A stretch of DNA of 64,000 nucleotides from Gymnogyps californianus (Eukaryota; Chordata; Aves; Accipitriformes; Cathartidae): the NCBI RefSeq assembly GCF_018139145.2, contig NC_059473.1:65268707-65332706 (forward strand), written 5' to 3'. The notes beneath the pieces were generated by a model. It was not told the origin of the DNA. It saw only the letters and a list, made by a program, of their open reading frames with translations, and searched no databases. Below are positions 59,791 to 64,000 of this stretch, in pieces. How positions within the stretch are numbered: the first letter of the stretch is position 1; each line of letters starts with the position of its first letter. The position numbers were made by a program, and so were the translations under genes.

Positions 59791-60931
59791 GTTGTTTCTA
59801 GCTATTCACGCACTTACCCTTTGGAGACTATCTTTTTCTCACTTCTTGAGCCTTATCTTCAGGAAATGCTAATTAACTTGCCTTTACATAGACTTTCCTT
59901 TTAGTAGAATTACTGGGGAACTGTTTCTCCTGTTGCAATTACTGTCATTCCTACTGGTTTTTGGATTTTAGTAGTGTGGTCACAGAGCTGAGAGTAAAAC
60001 CGTGGCCCAGATACTCTGAAGTCCTGCAGGCTGTACAGTTTAGCCTGATAGAATGATTATAGCATGGGCACCAGTTCGCTGTGTAGCCTTGAAATTATTT
60101 CCAGTCTTGGTTTGCACAGGGATGCATGGAATACAGTTCAGCTCCTCGGGTGAAACAGGCTGTTCCCACAGCAGTGCAAGCCCATTTTCCCTGCTGGCCA
60201 CACAGATCTAAATGAGAGAGCATTCATTCTCTCTGCGCCAGGGGTTAGCTCAGTATGTATCATCTCTTGTACAGTATAGAAACAAGAACATTAGTATATG
60301 ATCTGGTGATGATCATCATCATTGTTATTGCCTTTAATCATAACTACATTTTTCCAAAATCAAATGCGGTATGATTCAGTATGTATCCCTGGCTAAGCTG
60401 TGTATATTACAGGGCCATTTTAAGAGCATACAGATGGGTATGAGTTCCATGGTTTGTTTTTTTTTCCTACAGTTAAATATCTCAGTAAGTGTTAGAACAG
60501 ACATATTTCCCTATACTGTCCTTTGTCCTGTAAGCATTGTTTGGGAAAGGCTCATATGTCTCCAGACTGGCCAGTCTATTCCTGACCCACAAACAGGTGT
60601 TTTGAGAACCTCCAAACACTTGTAGTTCCTCATTAAAGCACTGTGAATGGCACATGTGAACAATCATGCAGCCTTTGCCACTTTTTAGGCAGTTCTGCTA
60701 TGACAAGAAAATTTTTATAAGCTCTCATTCCTTTGAATGATTTCATCAGTGAAGATTTCATTTTTAAGATTCACCTCCAGTGAGTGTCATATATCAACAT
60801 AATGGATAGTTTATTAAAAAAAAAAGAGGTATGATCATATTTGTGGTTATATGGCCTGACCAAAACTATTTGGAACTAATATAATTTTTTTTCAGGCTTT
60901 GAATTGCTTTTATTAAGCAATGATGAGTGTG

Positions 60932-60961
60932 TTCATAGTATATCTATGAATATACTATGAA
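60932..60961. repeat. Short hairpin, 11-bp perfect arms, 8-base loop
   Basis: TTCATAGTATA pairs exactly with TATACTATGAA around TCTATGAA. It is AT-rich and may be chance or slippage-derived. Confidence 0.8.
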
Positions 60962-61305
60962 TTTCATTGCCTCTTTGAGAATAACTTTGCAGATTTATCA
61001 TCAGTTTTAATACATGTGGGCTTTAAAAATGTGTGTCCTCTAAATATAGGAAGGGGATTTGGGAGGGGGTCTGGAAGAACCACTATGGCTTCATCTAAAC
61101 TGCAAAATCCTTGGTGAACTGAGAAACTGAAGTTGTTTCTGCCTACACCCAGTTCCTCTTGTGGCAAGGCAACAGCAGAATCAGATCAGACAATGATAGT
61201 CTGAAAAAAATCCCCTACGTCATCTTGTCTACCTGAGAGGACTTCTATATAAAGATGTGCTTGGCTGCAGAACCAAAACTTCACATATTTCACATTATTT
61301 TGTCT

Positions 61306-61332
61306 TAATAATAATAATAATAATAATAATAA
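61306..61332. repeat. (TAA)9 microsatellite
   Basis: Nine perfect TAA units (27 bases), likely polymorphic. No flanking SINE is evident. Confidence 0.95.
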
Positions 61333-63584
61333 AAATCTTTCAAATTGAGTCTTGATTGACTCCATTTGTACTCACAGATTTTTTTTAAATGAGGGCATGC
61401 TTAACATTACAGACTGTGACTGACCAGCAGGGTATTTAGAATTTGCCTAGCTTTAAGCCCATGCGCAGTGATTTTGATTTTGAAATGACCCAAGCTTAAA
61501 AAAAAATGAAGGAATTACTTCAGCTATAAGACTATCCTACTGTCTTTGTTTGAAATCTATTGAATTGGGAGGATCAGGAATATATTGTGTGAAATCCTGG
61601 GCCTAGAGAGCTCATTGACCTCAATGGTATTTGGGTTTTTATCTATCACTTTCTAAGGAGAGTCTGAGTCTTCTTATGTAGGTGATATACATTAACATGG
61701 ATCTATACAATACAGTGAGTCCTTATACCAACTGCCTGTGAAACAAGCCCCTTGTATTCTTCCCGTTAAGTCATTTAAGGCTCCTATAAACATACGGTCC
61801 AGTTTTGAAACTGGGGAGTAGGGGTATAAATTTGGCAGTTTGAAGTTGGTGCAGCTATTATGTATTTCCACCAAATCTTTTCTTCTTTACATTGAGTGCA
61901 GAGATGTGATTCTGCACGAAAAACAAAACCACTGAGCTTATTTCATTCGATTCATTTCATCCTGGCCATGTTGAAGTGATATGTATAGATTAATTTAGTT
62001 TAGCTCATCAGAAAGATTTAATAGTAGCAGAGATTTGTTGATATAATGTAGATTCAGGTACTGTATAAATTGATGACAGGGCCTTTTTATGGAAATGGCA
62101 CTTTGCTTACCTTAAAATATGTATCTTGGAACAGTTGTTAAGAAAAGAATGACTGTGTGCTCAAAGTTATGGAGAGAAATGGTTTTTTTCCCCCCCTTAG
62201 TGTTGAGGTCCCATACTGCATCAGGTGAGAAGCAGATGCTGATGATCTAGTGTTATTCCATAGGTGTGTGCAGGAAAGTACCATATTAGTACAAAACAAA
62301 CCTAGAAAGTCTTAAGAAATAGTTGCAGGGGAAAGAGCGGAGAAGAATGACCATCTCATCGTTCTCCTCTCTGCTTTAATGCTATATTTCGTAACTACTG
62401 AATGAAAGCAACTGGAGGGTATGTTAACAGGCACACAGCTGTAAGCCCCACAGAGCTTTAAAACAGGCTGCATCAGAGCAACTTAACTTTATTTTGGGAG
62501 GTTATGGGATAAGTCAGAACCTGATCTCCGTTACAGCTAGATTCCAGAGATATGATCTATTTCAGCAAGGGCTCAGAGCAGCCATATTATTGGAAGTGGG
62601 TGAAAATCCACCTGGATTTGGTGCTTCAGACATGCCTAATTAGAATTCTTTAAAAGCTGTAATGATTTTTAGAGGACTACAGATAGACCCTAGTAGTGTA
62701 ATGATTCTGTAACATGTCTGTTCCTGGAAACTGCATATGAATACTCACAAGATTACTGTATCATTTACATGTTCCATACACCTCTCAATTTCAGGAATAA
62801 AATTAAGAAAATCCAGGGAAAAACAGGAAAGACTGCGTTAAATTGCTGAATTTCTGCTTTGGAAAATGATAAGCAAGAACCTATAGATATTCATAGTGGA
62901 GGATTATCATTAGCAAAGGTCTGTCTTGCCAGACTGGAATTTGGAAAACATAGTTCAACTTCTATTTCTGCCCTGGACCTTCTATGCGATTGACTTTTTC
63001 TTAAGCAAGTCATCAGGACCCAGATCCATCTTACCTAACTTTACCATCTAGAAGGGGAATTTCTGCTCTAAGCTAGTTGCTTATGCTCTGTCCTTCATCA
63101 CGCTGCAGCTAGAAAACATTTCACTCCCCTTTCTAGGTTCTGCGTGGACTAAATCTCCTCTAGCTGTATGTCTCTGATGATAGTCTATTCTGCATAGCTG
63201 CTAATTTTCTCCCGGGCTCCTTCCAAGACAAACCCTGAGCATGAATGAAGAGAGAGCTTTGCCTCAGGGTCCACTCCACGCAAGAGGTATGGGCCACACC
63301 AGCAACCTCTGCTATTTTTGTAGAGACATGATTATAGAAGAGCCCAGACCTCTGTCTTAGACTAAATGCCTAACTTTGAGATAGCTAATATTAAATGTGA
63401 TGAATTCTAACACTGGGTCTCTACATGCTTCTCACACTGTAAAATAGGAATAACAATAACCATTTTTCTGTCTCAAATTATTAGCATTCGACTCTGACCT
63501 TTAAGTGCTCCTGTGTTAGAAATGTGCAGTTCTGTGCAACCACATTAATACCAATGAAATAAAATTTTACGTGTCTTTCATGTG

Positions 63585-63717
63585 AATCACAGAATCATAG
63601 AATGGTTGAGGTTGGAAGGCACCTCTGGAGGTCATCTGGTCCAACTCCCCTGCTCAAGCAGGGCCACCTACAGCTGGTTGCCCAGCACTGTGTCCAGATG
63701 GGTTTTGAATATCTGAG
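63585..63717 (-). mobile_element. CR1 LINE, truncated 3' end, minus orientation
   Basis: AATCACAGAATCATAGAATGG is the reverse complement of the CR1 3' terminal octamer repeat (ATTCTATG type). It is followed by GGTTGGAAGGCACCTCTGGA, GGTCATCTGGTCCAACTCCC and GCAGGGCCACCTACAGC, the usual CR1 3' UTR order. The copy is 5'-truncated at about 63717, typical of CR1, and lacks the reverse transcriptase part. It is the best single indicator of a bird or other sauropsid. Confidence 0.9.
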
Positions 63718-64000
63718 ATCCACTGCTATTGATTTTCCTATTACTGGTTAAACACAGTTGTTCACTTAATATTTATTTTAAGTTACTAAGGCTTTTTTTA
63801 AAAAAAAAAAAGGTACAAAAACTTTAGCTGAGAATGTTCTTTTTTGGGGGGAAAAAAGGATTTTATTTGCTAAACATAGCAAGCAGATAGTAGATCTGGA
63901 TACAGATAACAGAGTTCAAGTCTATGATGACATTGCTTTGCCAGCTCCTTCATTAGTCCTTAAAAGCTCTTTTTATCTGTCACAATTTCCTTCATATGAG

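Larger units (their letters stand above)
59151..63584. other. Gene-poor stretch, intronic or intergenic
   Basis: No exon or RNA gene was supported in these 4.4 kb. The first part (59330-59790) is a candidate conserved block, listed separately. A short hairpin (60932) and a TAA microsatellite (61306) follow. Weak MIR-like phrases occur near 62960 (CTATTTCTGCCCTGGACC) and 63436 (CTGTAAAATAGGAATAACAA) but are too decayed to delimit. Confidence 0.5.

Noticed and set aside
1..64000. tRNA, rRNA, snRNA or known microRNA genes
   Set aside because: No B-box-like GGTTCGAATCC, cloverleaf, rRNA or familiar microRNA seed-hairpin was found by reading; absence by eye is not proof.

Overview
This window reads as vertebrate nuclear DNA, most likely from a bird. 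The clearest support is a CR1 LINE 3' end at 63585-63717, recognisable by its terminal ATTCTATG-type octamers in reverse complement. A second support is a 1169-bp solo LTR of a kind I know from bird genomes, at 57977-59145, with a perfect 5-bp target-site duplication. Introns are long, GC is low (AT-rich) outside one CpG island, and microsatellites and decayed SINE-like relics are present. There is no bacterial or phage organisation: no operons, ribosome binding sites or long ORFs. The open frames over the CpG island are an effect of high GC content.

Layout. Positions 1-4750 hold several exon-like pieces on the minus strand. One set (4672-4750, 3058-3203, 2702-2821, 2555-2596) has usable splice sites and compatible phases and could encode a small membrane protein, with minus-strand poly(A) signals at 1938-2276. 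I do not recognise the protein. Positions 4780-7390 are a strong CpG island with splice donors on both strands, a perfect CCAAT-box palindrome, a 53-bp Z-DNA-type GC/AC tract and a G-quadruplex-type G tract. It looks like a promoter region, possibly bidirectional. Positions 7400-64000 are almost free of recognisable genes and fit a very long intron or a gene desert.

Within the 57-kb gene-poor part the most gene-like item is a minus-strand segment at 36605-36890: 95 open codons with a strong GTAAAG donor. Two plus-strand protein-like frames occur at 26177-26338 (coiled-coil-like) and 56628-56909 (ends at a CAG|GTTAAT donor). Other structure includes a long inverted repeat at 21305-21505, a smaller one at 40896-40957, a 150-nt purine-only tract at 44825-44974, a 26-nt C run at 40709-40734, and several TAAT-rich blocks that might be conserved non-coding elements.

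Limits. No gene could be named from sequence alone. All exon models rest on splice motifs and open frames read by eye. Homology searches, RNA data and cross-species alignment would decide them. I found no new multi-gene system here; the strongest leads are the unassigned 36.6-kb exon and the 21.3-kb hairpin.
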